Positions 26,386 to 37,648 are shown, counted from the first letter of the stretch. The stretch is 64,000 nucleotides of DNA from Rhodobacteraceae bacterium LNNU 3342 (GCA_008711135.1 VUAW01000004.1:62001-126000); one strand, 5' to 3'. Numbers and translations are program-made. Notes: generated by a model not told the origin, from the letters alone.

Positions 26386-28131
26386 ATGGGACGCGCAGAG
26401 AAAGAAGCCCTGGATACCGCGACAAAGGAGTTGCGCGCCCCGATGAAGGGGATGCGGCACCTGTTCATGATGGCGGGGCTTTTCAGCCTGGTGGTCAACC
26501 TGCTGATGCTGACCGGCCCGCTGTTCATGCTGCAGGTCTATGACCGTGTTCTGGCCTCGGGCAGCGTTTCGACGCTTGTGGCGCTGTCAGTTCTGGCAAC
26601 CGTGCTGTTCATCAGCATGGGCCTGCTGGATCACCTGCGGTCGCGCATCCTTGCACGGGTCGGGGCACGTTACCAGGAAAGCCTGGACGCGCGGGTCTTT
26701 GACGCCGGCCTCAGCCGGGCCACCCTGCCGATGGAACGGTCGCGCCCGCTAACCGCGCTTCGGGACCTCGAGGCGATCCAGCGCCTGCTCGCGGGGCCCG
26801 CGCCGCTTGCGTTTTTTGACGCGCCGTGGACGCCGATCTACCTCGCGATCATCTACCTGTTCCATCCCTACATGGGCTACCTGGCCTTTGCCGCCATCAT
26901 CCTAATGGTCATCCTCACCATCGCGAACGAGGCATCCTCGCGCACCGCGCATGAGGAAGCCTCCAAGGAGCAAGCGTCGGCAGACGCGATCCTGCAATCC
27001 GTGCGGCGGGATGCGGAAACCGCGGCGGCGCTGGGGATGCGTCAGACGCTGATCGACCGCTGGCAGCAGATCCGCCAGCGTGCCACCGGCAGCCGGATGC
27101 GTGCCAGCGACCGGTCCGGCGGGTTCTCCGCCACCTCCAAGACGATGCGGTTCTATCTGCAGTCGGCGATGCTGGGGCTGGGCGCCTATCTGGTGCTTCA
27201 GGGCGAAATCACCGCAGGCGTGATGATCGCCGCTTCGATCGTCATGGGGCGTACGCTGGCGCCGGTGGAACAGGCGATCGGCCAGTGGTCCACCGTCCAG
27301 CGCGCACGCGAGGCCTGGGGTTCGCTCAAGGAAGTGCTGATGGCCAGCCCGCCTCGGCCTGCGCGCGTGGCCCTGCCGGCCCTGTCGGGCGCGGTTGTCG
27401 CGAAGGACCTGCAGGTTGCCCCGCCCGGATCACAACGGCCGACGGTCGAGGGGCTCGACTTCGACGTTCAGCCTGGTCAGGCACTTGGCATCATCGGCCC
27501 GAGCGGCGCCGGGAAATCCACCCTCGCCCGTGTTCTTGCCGGAATCTGGCCGGAGCACGCAGGCTCGCTGCGGCTTGGGGGCGCGACCGTAAACCAGTGG
27601 GAGCCGGACGATCTTGGCCGCCAGATCGGCTACGTCGGCCAAGAATCTGCTCTGTTCGACGGCACGGTATTTGAAAACGTCTCGCGCTTTGTACCGGAAC
27701 CTGACAGCGAGGCGGTAATTGCTGCCGTTCGTCAGGCCGGGGCGCTGGAAATGATCATGAACCTGCCCGACGGCTTCAACACGCCAGTCGGTACCGGAGG
27801 CTCGATGCTTTCCGGCGGACAGCGGCAGCGGATCGCGCTGGCCCGGGCGCTTTATGGCGACCCCCACCTCTATATCTTTGACGAACCGAACGCGAACCTT
27901 GACGCGCAGGGCGAACAGGCACTGACCGGCGCCATCGCCGACCTGAAAAAACGCGGCAAGATCGTCATCATCGTCGCGCACCGGCCCGCCGCCATCATGC
28001 TGTGCGACAAGCTGGTCATGATCCAGAACGGCCGCCAGCGCATGTTCGGGAACCGTGACGAGGTTCTGCGCCACACCGTGCAAGGCTTCCCCCGCGCCGT
28101 GCCGCCCGCAACTGCCGGAGTTACCCCATGA
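26386..28131 (+). CDS. Type I secretion ABC transporter (PrtD/AprD-like)
   Basis: A 581-residue inner-membrane ABC exporter of the type I secretion permease/ATPase family. The N-terminal half has the transmembrane domain (first helices about residues 25-80) without a peptidase C39 domain. The ATPase has Walker A GPSGAGKST (371-379), signature LSGGQRQR (475-482) and Walker B IFDEP with Asp499-Glu500. This class exports RTX proteases, lipases and non-RTX proteins with uncleaved C-terminal signals. It lies 77 bases after the giant protein gene and overlaps the adaptor gene by ATGA, so the substrate is very likely the upstream protein. Confidence 0.93.
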   Translation: MGRAEKEALDTATKELRAPMKGMRHLFMMAGLFSLVVNLLMLTGPLFMLQVYDRVLASGSVSTLVALSVLATVLFISMGLLDHLRSRILARVGARYQESLDARVFDAGLSRATLPMERSRPLTALRDLEAIQRLLAGPAPLAFFDAPWTPIYLAIIYLFHPYMGYLAFAAIILMVILTIANEASSRTAHEEASKEQASADAILQSVRRDAETAAALGMRQTLIDRWQQIRQRATGSRMRASDRSGGFSATSKTMRFYLQSAMLGLGAYLVLQGEITAGVMIAASIVMGRTLAPVEQAIGQWSTVQRAREAWGSLKEVLMASPPRPARVALPALSGAVVAKDLQVAPPGSQRPTVEGLDFDVQPGQALGIIGPSGAGKSTLARVLAGIWPEHAGSLRLGGATVNQWEPDDLGRQIGYVGQESALFDGTVFENVSRFVPEPDSEAVIAAVRQAGALEMIMNLPDGFNTPVGTGGSMLSGGQRQRIALARALYGDPHLYIFDEPNANLDAQGEQALTGAIADLKKRGKIVIIVAHRPAAIMLCDKLVMIQNGRQRMFGNRDEVLRHTVQGFPRAVPPATAGVTP

Positions 28132-29435
28132 GCACCTCTCGCTGGTCCGCCCGCCGCCACACCCTTGCCGGGCTTGCCGTAACCGTCATGCTGACCGGAG
28201 GCGTCGGCCTCTGGGCAACGCAGTCGCAGATCGCGGGCGCGGTCATTGCACAGGGCCATCTGCGCGTCGATACCCGAAGCAAGGAGATCAGCCACCTTGA
28301 CGGCGGGGTCGTTCAGGACATCCTCGTCCGCGACGGTGATCAGGTCGAGGCCGGGCAGGTCCTGATCCGCCTTGACCCCACAAGCGTCGCGGCCAGCCTG
28401 GAAATCGTGGACGCGCAGCTGGACGAACATCTGGCGCTGCGGGCGCGGCTGCTGGCCGAGAACCTTGGCCACGAGAAGCTGGTTCTGGACGACGCGCTGG
28501 CCGCCCGTATCGCCGCCCGCCCCGAGGCGCAGGCCCGCATCGAGGGGCAGCAGGCAATCCTTGATGCCGGCCGCACGCGGATCGAGCGGCAGACCAGCCA
28601 GCTTCGCGAACAGCTTCGCCAGACAGAGGAGCAGATCGTAGGCTATGAAGCGCAAATCGCCGCCCTTGACAAACAGCTTGAGCTGGTGACCGAGGAACTG
28701 GCGACGGCCCAGGGCCTGCATGACCGCGGCTTTGCCCCCAAGACCAAGGTCACCGAGCTGCGCCTGCGCGAGGCCGACCTGATGGGCAGCCGGGGCGCCA
28801 TCGCATCCCAAGCGGCCGAAGCAGCAGCGCGCGGCGCTGAGATCGGGCTCCGAATTCTTGAGGTTGAGGCAGAACGTCACCAGGTCGCCGTCCAGCAACT
28901 GCGCGAGGTCGAGGCCAAGCTGAACGAGCTTCATGAACAGCGGATCGGCCTTGCCCCCGCGCTGCAGCGGATGGAGATCCGCGCCCCGGAAAGCGGTACG
29001 GTACTGAACCTTCAGACGCACACGATCGGCGGCGCGATTTCGCCCGGACGTCCGCTTCTGTCGATCGTTCCGGATGACGAGGAACTGGTGGTCGAGGTCC
29101 GCATCGACGCCGCCTCCCGCGACCGGGTCTGGATCGGGCAAGAGGCACGCGTCAAGTTCCCGAGCTTCAACCAGCGCATCACGCCGGACATCCCGGGCCA
29201 GATCAAGACGCTTTCGGCCGACGCGGTCGAGGATGATCGCACCGGCATGCGTTTCTACCTGGCTGACCTGGAGGTGGACCCGCAGGCCCTTGCCCAGATT
29301 GAAGAGATCAACGGTATCCGCCTGAGCCCTGGCATGCTTTCCGAAGTCTATATCCATACCGAAGACCGGACCGCAGCCAGCTACTTTATCAAGCCGGTGC
29401 TCGACAGCTTCAACCGCGCATTCCGGGAGAAGTAA
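28128..29435 (+). CDS. HlyD-family type I secretion adaptor
   Basis: A 435-residue periplasmic adaptor. One N-terminal membrane segment (about residues 12-32) is followed by a lipoyl-like half (RVDTRSKEISHLDGGVVQDI), a long coiled-coil hairpin (about 90-290) and a beta-barrel with the HlyD signature near IRAPESGTVLNL. It links the inner-membrane ABC exporter to an outer-membrane TolC-type channel. No TolC gene is present nearby, so a TolC encoded elsewhere must be used. The ATG overlaps the stop of the ABC gene. The last 55 bases overlap the convergent comEC gene. Confidence 0.93.
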   Translation: MSTSRWSARRHTLAGLAVTVMLTGGVGLWATQSQIAGAVIAQGHLRVDTRSKEISHLDGGVVQDILVRDGDQVEAGQVLIRLDPTSVAASLEIVDAQLDEHLALRARLLAENLGHEKLVLDDALAARIAARPEAQARIEGQQAILDAGRTRIERQTSQLREQLRQTEEQIVGYEAQIAALDKQLELVTEELATAQGLHDRGFAPKTKVTELRLREADLMGSRGAIASQAAEAAARGAEIGLRILEVEAERHQVAVQQLREVEAKLNELHEQRIGLAPALQRMEIRAPESGTVLNLQTHTIGGAISPGRPLLSIVPDDEELVVEVRIDAASRDRVWIGQEARVKFPSFNQRITPDIPGQIKTLSADAVEDDRTGMRFYLADLEVDPQALAQIEEINGIRLSPGMLSEVYIHTEDRTAASYFIKPVLDSFNRAFREK

Positions 29436-31468
29436 TCCGGCGGCAGGACGGCTGGTGCCGTGCCCCGGTGCCATAGCCGCTCCCGGGGCGCGCGGGCTGT
29501 CCGGATCTCTAGCCGGTCACCGTGGTCATGCAGCGCAAGGGTCCCGGTTCTGCCCAGCAGGTCCGGGTCGATGATCCAGCAGCCGGTTCCCGGATCGGGC
29601 ACCGGCTGCGAGGCAATTACCAGCCGCCCCGGTACGCAGGCCGCTACGGCACGGTCCACGGCCCCACGTCCGGTAAAATGCGCCACCTCCCACCCCGCTA
29701 TATCTATGCTGGCGGGCCAGCGGGCATGGGCATCCGCGACCGTTCCAAGATCCCCGTCATTTTCTAGCCAGCTTGTGGCCGCAAAGGTCTCGCCGCTGGC
29801 CTTTGAAAGCGCCCGGCCGTTCGGTGTCATCACCCCCAGCAGGCCCCCGCTGTCCGATATCAGAAGATCCGGCCGTTCCGCCTGTGACCAAAGCGCCAGC
29901 GCCGCCACCACCCCGGCGATCCCCCCCCAACGCGCCCGCCCCGGCCAAAGGATCAGCCAAAGCGCCCCCAGCGCCAGCAGCGGCAGAACGGCTCCGGGGG
30001 GCGTCACCACAGCACGCACCGCGCCATCCCAGCCCGCCACGGTCTGCGCCACATGGAGGATCCAAGCAGTTCCCAGTTCCATCGCCCGTAGCGGCAGTGC
30101 CGCCAAACCCAGCGGTGCAAGGACCGCCGCCAGCACGGCGCAGGGGATGATAAGCGTCCCCATCAACGGCACGCTCATCAGGTTGGCCAGCAGCCCGTAG
30201 TCCGACAGCCGCCCGAAGTGCGCTGCCGAAAACGGCGCCGTCGCAAAGCCCGCTACGGCAGAGGCCAGCACCAGCGACACCACCGGCGCCCCCCATTGCG
30301 GCAACCGGCGCGTAAGCGGCCCCACATGCTGGAATATCGCGACCAGCGCGGTCGTAGCCGCGAAGGACATCTGGAACCCGGCAGAGATCAGCGCCTCTGG
30401 CCGCAGGATCAGCACGATCATCGCCGCAATTGCCACCGACCGCAGTGAGACAGCCTGCCGGTCCGCCAGCACTGCCCCCAGCATCACGGCGACCATGACA
30501 AAGGCACGTTCCGTCGCCACGTTCCCGCCTGACAGCACAAGGTAAAAGCCCCCTGCCGCCAGCGCCAGCGCAGCCGCGAGCTTCTTGGAATTGACCCGCA
30601 GCGCCAGCATGGGGATCAGCGCAAAACCATAGCGCAACGCGGCAAAGATGAACCCGGTCAGCAACCCCATGTGCAGCCCCGAAATCGCCAGAAGATGGGC
30701 AAGATTCGAGGCCCGCAGATCATCCAGCACCTTGTTCGGGATCGCCGAGCGGTCGCCTGTCAGGATGGCGGCGGCAAAGGCGCCGGCATCGCCCGGCACC
30801 CGGTCGCGCACCGCATCCGCAATGCCCAGCCGCAGGCTCAGGATGGCAAGGTCCATGCCCTGCGGCGGCTCCAGCGCCAGCACCGGCGTCCGGGTATAGC
30901 CGATGGCCCCCAGCCTTTCGAACCAGGCGTGCCGGCTAAAATCGAACCCGCCGGGTTCTGCAGGATAACCCGGCGGCGAAAGATGCCCAGTCAGAATCAC
31001 CGTCATTCCCGGCACCGGATCGATGAAATCCTGATCGCCATGCAGCGATACGCGCACCCGCGCCGGCGTACGTTCAGGGCTCACATTTTCCAGCACGACT
31101 TGGTCGAGCGTCAGGCGCGTCTGGTCAGATCCTGAACGATCTATGCCGACGATCCGCCCCTCTACCGGGCCATAGTAACGCCAGCCAAGTACCGGCGCGG
31201 CCACGTGATGCGCCCGCCCAGCCGCCCATAAAAGGCCCGCTGCCATCATCAGGATCAGCATCGCCACCGGCTGCCAACGTTCGGCCCCACTCCACCATGC
31301 AGCAAGCGCCAGCGCCGCAACTGCCGTCAGCCCCAGCAACACCGCCACCCGCGGTTCCTGCCCCAGCGCGAAGTAGCTGCCAATGCCGGCTCCAAAGGCA
31401 ACCGGGACAAAGGGAAAGAGCTTGGGCCGCGCCTCGGCCAGCGCATCAAGCGGATGGATCAGGCGCAC
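29381..31468 (-). CDS. comEC: ComEC/Rec2-family DNA-uptake channel protein
   Basis: A 695-residue polytopic membrane protein. It has an N-terminal DUF4131-type region, then the competence core with the [19 protein letters not shown] motif and many helices, and a C-terminal soluble domain without the full metallo-beta-lactamase signature. In competent bacteria and for gene-transfer-agent DNA, ComEC forms the inner-membrane channel for single-stranded DNA. I chose GTG 31468 because AAGGGGA lies six bases upstream; the longer GTG at 31498 lacks a ribosome site. It is divergent from gltX and convergent with the HlyD gene. Confidence 0.88.
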   Translation of the reverse strand: MRLIHPLDALAEARPKLFPFVPVAFGAGIGSYFALGQEPRVAVLLGLTAVAALALAAWWSGAERWQPVAMLILMMAAGLLWAAGRAHHVAAPVLGWRYYGPVEGRIVGIDRSGSDQTRLTLDQVVLENVSPERTPARVRVSLHGDQDFIDPVPGMTVILTGHLSPPGYPAEPGGFDFSRHAWFERLGAIGYTRTPVLALEPPQGMDLAILSLRLGIADAVRDRVPGDAGAFAAAILTGDRSAIPNKVLDDLRASNLAHLLAISGLHMGLLTGFIFAALRYGFALIPMLALRVNSKKLAAALALAAGGFYLVLSGGNVATERAFVMVAVMLGAVLADRQAVSLRSVAIAAMIVLILRPEALISAGFQMSFAATTALVAIFQHVGPLTRRLPQWGAPVVSLVLASAVAGFATAPFSAAHFGRLSDYGLLANLMSVPLMGTLIIPCAVLAAVLAPLGLAALPLRAMELGTAWILHVAQTVAGWDGAVRAVVTPPGAVLPLLALGALWLILWPGRARWGGIAGVVAALALWSQAERPDLLISDSGGLLGVMTPNGRALSKASGETFAATSWLENDGDLGTVADAHARWPASIDIAGWEVAHFTGRGAVDRAVAACVPGRLVIASQPVPDPGTGCWIIDPDLLGRTGTLALHDHGDRLEIRTARAPRERLWHRGTAPAVLPPDYFSRNARLKLSSTGLIK

Positions 31469-31543
31469 TTGTGTCCCCTTCGTCCACGGCCTAGACACTG
31501 GGGCAGAACTACTCGCCCTATGGTTTCCGAAAGGTTAACGCGC

Positions 31544-32947
31544 ATGTCCGCCAGCCCGGTCGTCACCCGCTTCGCCCCGTCGCCTACGGGCTACCTGCAC
31601 ATCGGTGGCGCACGCACGGCGCTGTTCAACTGGCTCTATGCCCGCGGCCGTGGCGGCAAGTTTTTGCTACGGATCGAGGATACGGACCGTGAGCGTTCCA
31701 CCCCCGAAGCGACAGAGGCCATCCTGCGCGGGTTGAAGTGGCTCGGTCTCGACTGGGATGGCGATGCCGTCAGCCAATTCGAGCAGCGCCACCGCCATGC
31801 CGAGGTCGCGCATGAAATGCTGGCCCGCGGCCACGCCTACAAATGTTTTGCCACAGCAGCCGAAATCGACGCCTTCCGCGAGGCCGCCAAGGCCGAGGGG
31901 CGCTCGACGCTTTATCAAAGCCCCTGGCGCGACGCCGATCCCGCCACCCATCCGGACGCGCCCTATGTCATCCGCCTCAAGGCCCCGCGGGAGGGCGAGA
32001 CGGTAATCGAGGATGCCGTTCAGGGAACCGTGCGGTTCCGGAACGACCAGCTTGATGACATGATCTGTTTACGTTCCGATGGTACGCCCACCTACATGCT
32101 GGCCGTAGTGGTGGACGATCATGACATGGGGGTCACGCATGTGATCCGGGGGGACGACCACCTGAACAACGCGGCGCGGCAGACGCTTGTGTACCAAGCG
32201 ATGGGATGGGATATCCCCATCTTTGCCCATATCCCGCTGATCCACGGCCCTGACGGCAAGAAGCTGTCCAAGCGTCATGGCGCGCTGGGTATCGAGGAAT
32301 ATCAGGCCATGGGTTACCCTGCCGCGGGGATGCGCAACTATCTCGCCCGGCTGGGGTGGAGCCATGGGGACGACGAATTCTTCACCGACGCGCAGGCGCA
32401 GGAATGGTTCGACCTGCCGGACATCGGGCGTGCGCCGGCGCGGCTCGACTTCAAGAAGCTCGAAAACCTTTGCGGTCAACATATCGCCGCCGCGGACGAT
32501 GCCGCGCTGCTGCACGAAATCGAGGCATATCTTGCCGCCAAGGGCGATGCCCCGCTGACGGATGCGCAGCGCGACGGCCTGCTTCGCGGGATGTACTGCC
32601 TGAAGGAACGCTCGAAGACCTTCCCGGAACTTCTTGACAAGGCGCACTTTATCCTGACCGCGCGCCCGATCGAGCGTGAGCCGAAGGCCGAAGCGGCGCT
32701 GGATGCGGTATCCCGTGGTATACTGGCAGAATTGACGCCGCACCTGCAAAGTGCTAGCTGGACGCGGGACGCGCTTGAGCAGGCCGCCGCAACAGTTGCC
32801 GAGGCACACGGAATGGGCTTGGGCAAGCTGGCCGGACCGCTGCGGGCGGCGCTCGCCGGGCGGACGGTGACGCCCAGCGTGTTTGACATGATGCTTGTCC
32901 TTGGACGCGAGGAAACACTTGCGCGGCTTGGAGATGCGTCAGCCTGA
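31544..32947 (+). CDS. gltX: Glutamyl-tRNA synthetase
   Basis: A 467-residue class I aminoacyl-tRNA synthetase that charges tRNA(Glu). The HIGH-type motif is in [13 protein letters not shown] and the KMSKS equivalent is KKLSKRHG. The start [16 protein letters not shown] at 31544 follows GAAAGG; the ORF upstream would extend into the comEC promoter. The C-terminal anticodon-binding helical bundle is complete. It is probably monocistronic or read on into gltA, 72 bases downstream, which has its own ribosome site. Confidence 0.95.
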   Translation: MSASPVVTRFAPSPTGYLHIGGARTALFNWLYARGRGGKFLLRIEDTDRERSTPEATEAILRGLKWLGLDWDGDAVSQFEQRHRHAEVAHEMLARGHAYKCFATAAEIDAFREAAKAEGRSTLYQSPWRDADPATHPDAPYVIRLKAPREGETVIEDAVQGTVRFRNDQLDDMICLRSDGTPTYMLAVVVDDHDMGVTHVIRGDDHLNNAARQTLVYQAMGWDIPIFAHIPLIHGPDGKKLSKRHGALGIEEYQAMGYPAAGMRNYLARLGWSHGDDEFFTDAQAQEWFDLPDIGRAPARLDFKKLENLCGQHIAAADDAALLHEIEAYLAAKGDAPLTDAQRDGLLRGMYCLKERSKTFPELLDKAHFILTARPIEREPKAEAALDAVSRGILAELTPHLQSASWTRDALEQAAATVAEAHGMGLGKLAGPLRAALAGRTVTPSVFDMMLVLGREETLARLGDASA

Positions 32948-33019
32948 CGGATCCCCGTCGGCAGGGAATTCACCCGGCGCGGGCAATCCGCCCGCCCGGT
33001 TCGCAGGAGAGGAACCGAG

Positions 33020-34315
33020 ATGGCAGAGACGACAAAGACCGCGACGCTTACGTTCGAAGGCAAGACCATCGAATTGCCGGTGCATTCGCCGAGCGTCGGC
33101 CCGGACGTCATCGACATTCGCAAGCTTTACGCCCAAGGTGACATCTTCACCTACGACCCCGGCTTTACCTCGACCGCGGCGTGCGACTCGACCATCACCT
33201 ATATCGACGGTGACAAGGGCGAGCTGCTGCACCGCGGCTACCCGATCGAGCAGCTGGCGGAAAAATCGCACTTCCTCGAGGTCTGCTACCTCCTTCTTTA
33301 CGGAGAGCTGCCGACCGCGGCGCAGATGGAAGATTTCGAAACGCGCGTGACCCGTCACACGATGGTGCACGAACAGATGCACAACTTCTTCCGCGGCTTC
33401 CGCCGCGATGCGCACCCGATGGCGACGATGGTGGGCGTGGTGGGCGCGATGTCGGCCTTCTACCACGACTCGACCGACATCACCGATCCCTGGCAGCGTG
33501 AGGTCGCGGCGATCCGCATGATCGCCAAGGTGCCGACCATTGCGGCAATGGCCTACAAGTACTCGATCGGCCAGCCCTTCGTGTACCCGCGCAATGACCT
33601 CGACTACGCGTCGAACTTCCTGCGCATGTGCTTTGCCGTCCCGGCCGAGGAATACCAGGTGGACCCGATCCTGTCCCGCGCGATGGACCGGATCATGATG
33701 CTGCACGCCGATCATGAACAGAACGCCTCGACTTCGACCGTGCGTCTGGCGGGTTCGTCGGGCGCCAACCCGTTCGCCTGCATCGCAGCCGGCATCGCTT
33801 GCCTCTGGGGTCCCGCCCACGGCGGCGCGAACCAGGCATGTCTGGAAATGCTGCGTGAAATCGGCACCGTTGACCGGATCCCGGAATTCATTGCCCGTGC
33901 CAAGGACAAGGACGACCCGTTCCGCCTGATGGGCTTTGGCCACCGCGTCTACAAGAACTTCGACCCGCGCGCCAAGGTGATGAAGCAGTCGGCCGACGAG
34001 GTTCTTGGCCTTCTTGGGATCGAGAACAACCCGACCCTGCAGGTCGCAAAGGAGCTGGAGCGTATCGCGCTTGAGGACGAATACTTCGTCTCCAAGAAGC
34101 TTTACCCGAACGTCGATTTCTACTCGGGCATCATCCTTGATGCGATGGGCTTCCCCACCTCGATGTTCACGCCGATCTTTGCGCTGAGCCGCACCGTCGG
34201 CTGGATTTCGCAGTGGAAAGAAATGATCGGCGACCCGGCCCTGAAGATTGGCCGCCCGCGCCAGCTTTACATTGGGCAGACCCGTCGCGAATACGTGGAC
34301 GTCGAAGGGCGCTAA
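33020..34315 (+). CDS. gltA: Citrate synthase (type I, GltA)
   Basis: A 431-residue enzyme that condenses oxaloacetate and acetyl-CoA, opening the TCA cycle. The catalytic histidines are in [14 protein letters not shown] and [13 protein letters not shown], and the catalytic Asp is in NVDFYSG. The length and N-terminal extension ([15 protein letters not shown]) mark the hexameric Gram-negative type that is inhibited by NADH. AGGAGAGGA lies upstream of the ATG. It ends three bases before the convergent hydratase gene. Confidence 0.97.
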   Translation: MAETTKTATLTFEGKTIELPVHSPSVGPDVIDIRKLYAQGDIFTYDPGFTSTAACDSTITYIDGDKGELLHRGYPIEQLAEKSHFLEVCYLLLYGELPTAAQMEDFETRVTRHTMVHEQMHNFFRGFRRDAHPMATMVGVVGAMSAFYHDSTDITDPWQREVAAIRMIAKVPTIAAMAYKYSIGQPFVYPRNDLDYASNFLRMCFAVPAEEYQVDPILSRAMDRIMMLHADHEQNASTSTVRLAGSSGANPFACIAAGIACLWGPAHGGANQACLEMLREIGTVDRIPEFIARAKDKDDPFRLMGFGHRVYKNFDPRAKVMKQSADEVLGLLGIENNPTLQVAKELERIALEDEYFVSKKLYPNVDFYSGIILDAMGFPTSMFTPIFALSRTVGWISQWKEMIGDPALKIGRPRQLYIGQTRREYVDVEGR

Positions 34316-34318
34316 GAT

Positions 34319-35095
34319 TTAGCGCCCTGTGAACTCGGGTTGCCGCTTCTCAAGAAAGGCGGCAACCCCTTCGCGAAAATCATCGGTCTGGCCGCAAGCA
34401 CCCTGCAGCCGTGCCTCCAGCGCAAGCTGCGCCTCATACCCGTTGCCGAAGCTTTCCCGCAGTGCCTGCTTGATGGCCCCGTAGGCCAACGTTGGCCCCG
34501 AGGCGAGCGTCGCGGCGCGTGCCTGCCAATGCGCCTCAAAACTCTCGTCCGACACTGCTTCCCAGATCATGCCCATGGCGCTTGCCTGTTCGGCGCCAAC
34601 CCGTTCCGCGAAAAGCGCGGCACCCATGGCCTTTGCCATCCCGATCTGCCGCGGCAGAGCCCAAGTTCCACCTGCATCAGGCATCAACCCGATCCGGGTA
34701 AAGGCTTGCACAAAGCTCGCCGAATGCGCCGCGATCACCACGTCTGCTGCCAAGGCAAGGTTGGCACCGGCGCCCGCCGCCACGCCGTTCACCGCCGCGA
34801 CCGTCGGAACGGCGCAGGTCCGCAACGCCCGCAGCATCGGCTCATACTCTTCCCGCAGAACGCGCTCCAAGTCCAGTTCATCGGCCGAGGCCGCATCGCC
34901 AAGGTCCTGCCCCGAGCAAAAGGCCCTGCCTGCGCCCGTCAGCACGATCACCCGCGCCCTTTGTTGCCCCGCCTGGATGGCCTGCGTGATCTCTGCCCTC
35001 ATCTGGCTGTTGAGGGCGTTCATCACTTCTGGCCGGTTGAGCGTCAGGACACCAACGCCGTCGGCAAGTTCCCATGTGATCGTCTCGTAATCCAT
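34319..35095 (-). CDS. Enoyl-CoA hydratase/isomerase, PaaG-like
   Basis: A 258-residue crotonase-fold protein. The oxyanion-hole blocks AFCSGQDLGD and NGVAAGAGANLALAAD are typical. The GMIWEAV region and ASFVQAFTRIGLMPDAGG put it near PaaG, the ring-oxepin isomerase of phenylacetate degradation; no other paa gene is present in the window, so the substrate is uncertain and a general hydratase cannot be excluded. GGGAGG lies upstream of ATG 35095. It is downstream of ccmH by 64 bases on the same strand and may be read through. Confidence 0.82.
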   Translation of the reverse strand: MDYETITWELADGVGVLTLNRPEVMNALNSQMRAEITQAIQAGQQRARVIVLTGAGRAFCSGQDLGDAASADELDLERVLREEYEPMLRALRTCAVPTVAAVNGVAAGAGANLALAADVVIAAHSASFVQAFTRIGLMPDAGGTWALPRQIGMAKAMGAALFAERVGAEQASAMGMIWEAVSDESFEAHWQARAATLASGPTLAYGAIKQALRESFGNGYEAQLALEARLQGACGQTDDFREGVAAFLEKRQPEFTGR

Positions 35096-35159
35096 CTTTG
35101 CCTCCCTCTGTCCCGCGAGACTATCCGGGAGGCGCAGATGGAAAAGAAATGACCGCGCG

Positions 35160-35612
35160 TCACTCCTTCAGGATTTCACGCAGGCGCGCCTCTTCCTCGG
35201 GCGAAAGCTGTTCGGCGGCGACACCCTGCCGTCGGCGGCGCAGATAGACCGCTGCCGAGCCTAGTGCCACCAAAAGCATCGCCGGCCCCGCAAGCCAAAG
35301 CGCGAGGTTCGTCCCTTGCGTCGTTGGCCGCAGCAGGACGTATTCGCCGTAGCGTTCGACGATATAGGCCAGAACATCTTGGTCGCTGTCGCCCGCCACA
35401 AGCCGTTCCCGCACCAGCAGCCGCATGTCGCGGGCAAGATCGGCATGAGACTCATCGATCGATTCATTCCGGCAGACGAGGCAGCGCAATTCACGCGAAA
35501 TCTCTCGCGCCCGCGCCTCCATCGCTGGATCGGGCAGCACCTCGTCCGGCTGCACCGCGAAGACCGGCCCTGCCATCACGAGGCAGAGCACGAAGAGCAA
35601 CTGGCGTATCAT
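35160..35612 (-). CDS. ccmH: Cytochrome c maturation protein CcmH
   Basis: A 150-residue membrane-anchored thiol reductase that acts on apocytochrome c before heme attachment. It has a cleavable signal peptide (MIRQLLFVLCLVMAGPVFA), the active-site LRCLVCRNES with Cys44 and Cys47, and a C-terminal membrane helix (LALWLAGPAMLLVALGSAAV). Its ATG overlaps the ccmF stop by ATGA. Residue number and motif agree with the short CcmH/CycL form. Confidence 0.94.
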   Translation of the reverse strand: MIRQLLFVLCLVMAGPVFAVQPDEVLPDPAMEARAREISRELRCLVCRNESIDESHADLARDMRLLVRERLVAGDSDQDVLAYIVERYGEYVLLRPTTQGTNLALWLAGPAMLLVALGSAAVYLRRRRQGVAAEQLSPEEEARLREILKE

Positions 35613-37582
35613 TCCGCAGGCACCGCGGCCCGTGCCGTGCGTCCCGCCCCGGCGGCAACACGGTAGCGGCGGTCGCTCAGGCTTAGCGCTCCGCCAAGGG
35701 CCATGATCAGGCAGCCGCCCCACAGCCAGTTGGCAAAGGGCTTCACATAGGTCCGAACGGCCCAGCCGCCGCCCTCCTGCGGATCACCCAGCACCAGATA
35801 CACATCGCGAAGGAAGCCGTAGTCGATGGCGGCCTCCGTCGTCGGCATCCCCGCCACCGGATAAACCCGCTTTTCCGGGTAAAGCGTCGCCACGAACCGT
35901 CCGTCGCGGGCAACCTGCATCTCTCCCATCGTCGAGATGTAGTTGGGACCTTCTACCCGCCGCACGTCCACCAGCGTGATGTCATAGCCGCGGTGGTCAA
36001 AAGTCTCGCCGATCCGGACGACGCGGATATCCTCGCTCTCCCACGCCATCAGGGCTGCAACGGCAAAGATGGTGACGCCGAGCCCCGCGTGGGCAGTGGC
36101 CTTGCCCCAGTCCGACCGCGGCAGGCGCCTCAACCGCGCGAGCCGGTTCGTCAGCGCGCCGCGCCCCGTCCGCAGCCAGAGATCGGCCAGCGAACCGCCC
36201 ACAACCCAGATGCCAAGGATCACGCCCACCGGCCCCAGCGCCGAACGCCCTGTCTGCATCGCCCAGACCAGTGCCCCCAAGGCCAGCGACAGCAGCGCAA
36301 TGCCCCAGAGCGGCTGCATCGTCTTCGCGACCGTTCCGCGCTTCCACGGGATGATGGCGCCGATGGGCAGCAGCATGGCCAGCGCCACCACGAAGGGCGA
36401 AAACGCCATGTTGAAGAAGGGCGGCCCCACCGTCAGCGTCCGGCCAAAGAACATGTCGGCGATCAGCGGCCAGATCGTGCCGATAAAGACCACGAAGCTC
36501 GATACCGCGAGCAGGACGTTGTTCATCACCAGGGCGGATTCCCGGCTGATCGTGGAAAAGACACCCTTGGCCTCCATCGCGCTGGCCCGCGCCGCAAACA
36601 GCGTCAGCGCCCCGCCCATGAAGAAGCCAAGGATAAGCAGGATCATGACGCCCCGATCCGGGTCATTGGCGAAGGCATGGACCGACGTCAGCACGCCCGA
36701 CCGGACGATGAACGTCCCGATCAGCGAAAACCCGAACGCGAGGATCGCCAGCAGGATGGTCCAGCTTTTCAGCGCCTCACGCTTTTCAACCACTATTGCC
36801 GAATGCAGCAGCGCCGCCGCGATAAGCCAAGGCATGAAGGAGGCGTTTTCCACCGGATCCCAGAACCAGAACCCGCCCCAGCCAAGCTCATAATACGCCC
36901 ACCACGACCCCAGCGCGATGCCGATGGTCAGGAAAACCCAGGCCGCCAGTGTCCACGGGCGCACCCAGCGCCCCCAGGCCGCATCCACGCGCCCTTCGAT
37001 CAGCGCAGCCACGGCGAAGGAAAACGCCATCGAAAGCCCGACGTATCCTAGGTAGAGAAACGGCGGGTGGAAGGCGAGCCCCGGGTCCTGCAGCAGCGGG
37101 TTCAGGTCCTGCCCCTGGAACGGCGGGGTCACCAGACGCTCAAACGGGTTCGACGTGAACAGGATGAAGGCAAAGAAGGCCACCGCCACCGCGCTTTGCA
37201 CCGAAAGCACCCGTGCCCGCAACGTCGGCGGCAGGTTGCCGCCAAACCAGGCAGCACAGGCCCCGAACAGTGTCAGGATCAGCACCCAGAGCAGCATCGA
37301 CCCCTCGTGGTTCCCCCAGACGCCTGAGATCTTGTAGATCATCGGCTTGGCGGTGTGAGAGTTCAGCACCACCAGACGCAGCGAGAAGTCAGAGACCACG
37401 AATGCATATGTCAACGCCGCAAAGGAAAATCCTGTGAGCAGGAATTGCGTGGTGGCGGCAGGCTCGGCCACTGCCATCCAGCCGCGCCAGCCCTTGTGGG
37501 CGCCGACCAACGGGATCACCGCCTGAACGACGGCAACCATGAACGCGAGGATAAGGGCGAAGTGGCCAAGTTCTATGATCAT
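35609..37582 (-). CDS. ccmF: Heme lyase subunit CcmF
   Basis: A 657-residue polytopic protein of the CcmF/CycK family, which ligates heme to apocytochrome c together with CcmH. The WWD domain is visible as ALGSWWAYYELGWGGFWFWD, and P-His regions flank it. It ends by overlapping ccmH. Upstream lies the holin gene, so the ccm cluster here is interrupted between ccmE and ccmF by a lysis pair. Start 37582 has no strong ribosome site. Confidence 0.95.
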   Translation of the reverse strand: MIIELGHFALILAFMVAVVQAVIPLVGAHKGWRGWMAVAEPAATTQFLLTGFSFAALTYAFVVSDFSLRLVVLNSHTAKPMIYKISGVWGNHEGSMLLWVLILTLFGACAAWFGGNLPPTLRARVLSVQSAVAVAFFAFILFTSNPFERLVTPPFQGQDLNPLLQDPGLAFHPPFLYLGYVGLSMAFSFAVAALIEGRVDAAWGRWVRPWTLAAWVFLTIGIALGSWWAYYELGWGGFWFWDPVENASFMPWLIAAALLHSAIVVEKREALKSWTILLAILAFGFSLIGTFIVRSGVLTSVHAFANDPDRGVMILLILGFFMGGALTLFAARASAMEAKGVFSTISRESALVMNNVLLAVSSFVVFIGTIWPLIADMFFGRTLTVGPPFFNMAFSPFVVALAMLLPIGAIIPWKRGTVAKTMQPLWGIALLSLALGALVWAMQTGRSALGPVGVILGIWVVGGSLADLWLRTGRGALTNRLARLRRLPRSDWGKATAHAGLGVTIFAVAALMAWESEDIRVVRIGETFDHRGYDITLVDVRRVEGPNYISTMGEMQVARDGRFVATLYPEKRVYPVAGMPTTEAAIDYGFLRDVYLVLGDPQEGGGWAVRTYVKPFANWLWGGCLIMALGGALSLSDRRYRVAAGAGRTARAAVPAE

Positions 37583-37648
37583 GGCGGGATCATAGGCGGA
37601 ACTTGCGCCGCCGCCAATGGTCTCTGGATGGGCCAGATGTCGCGGCCC

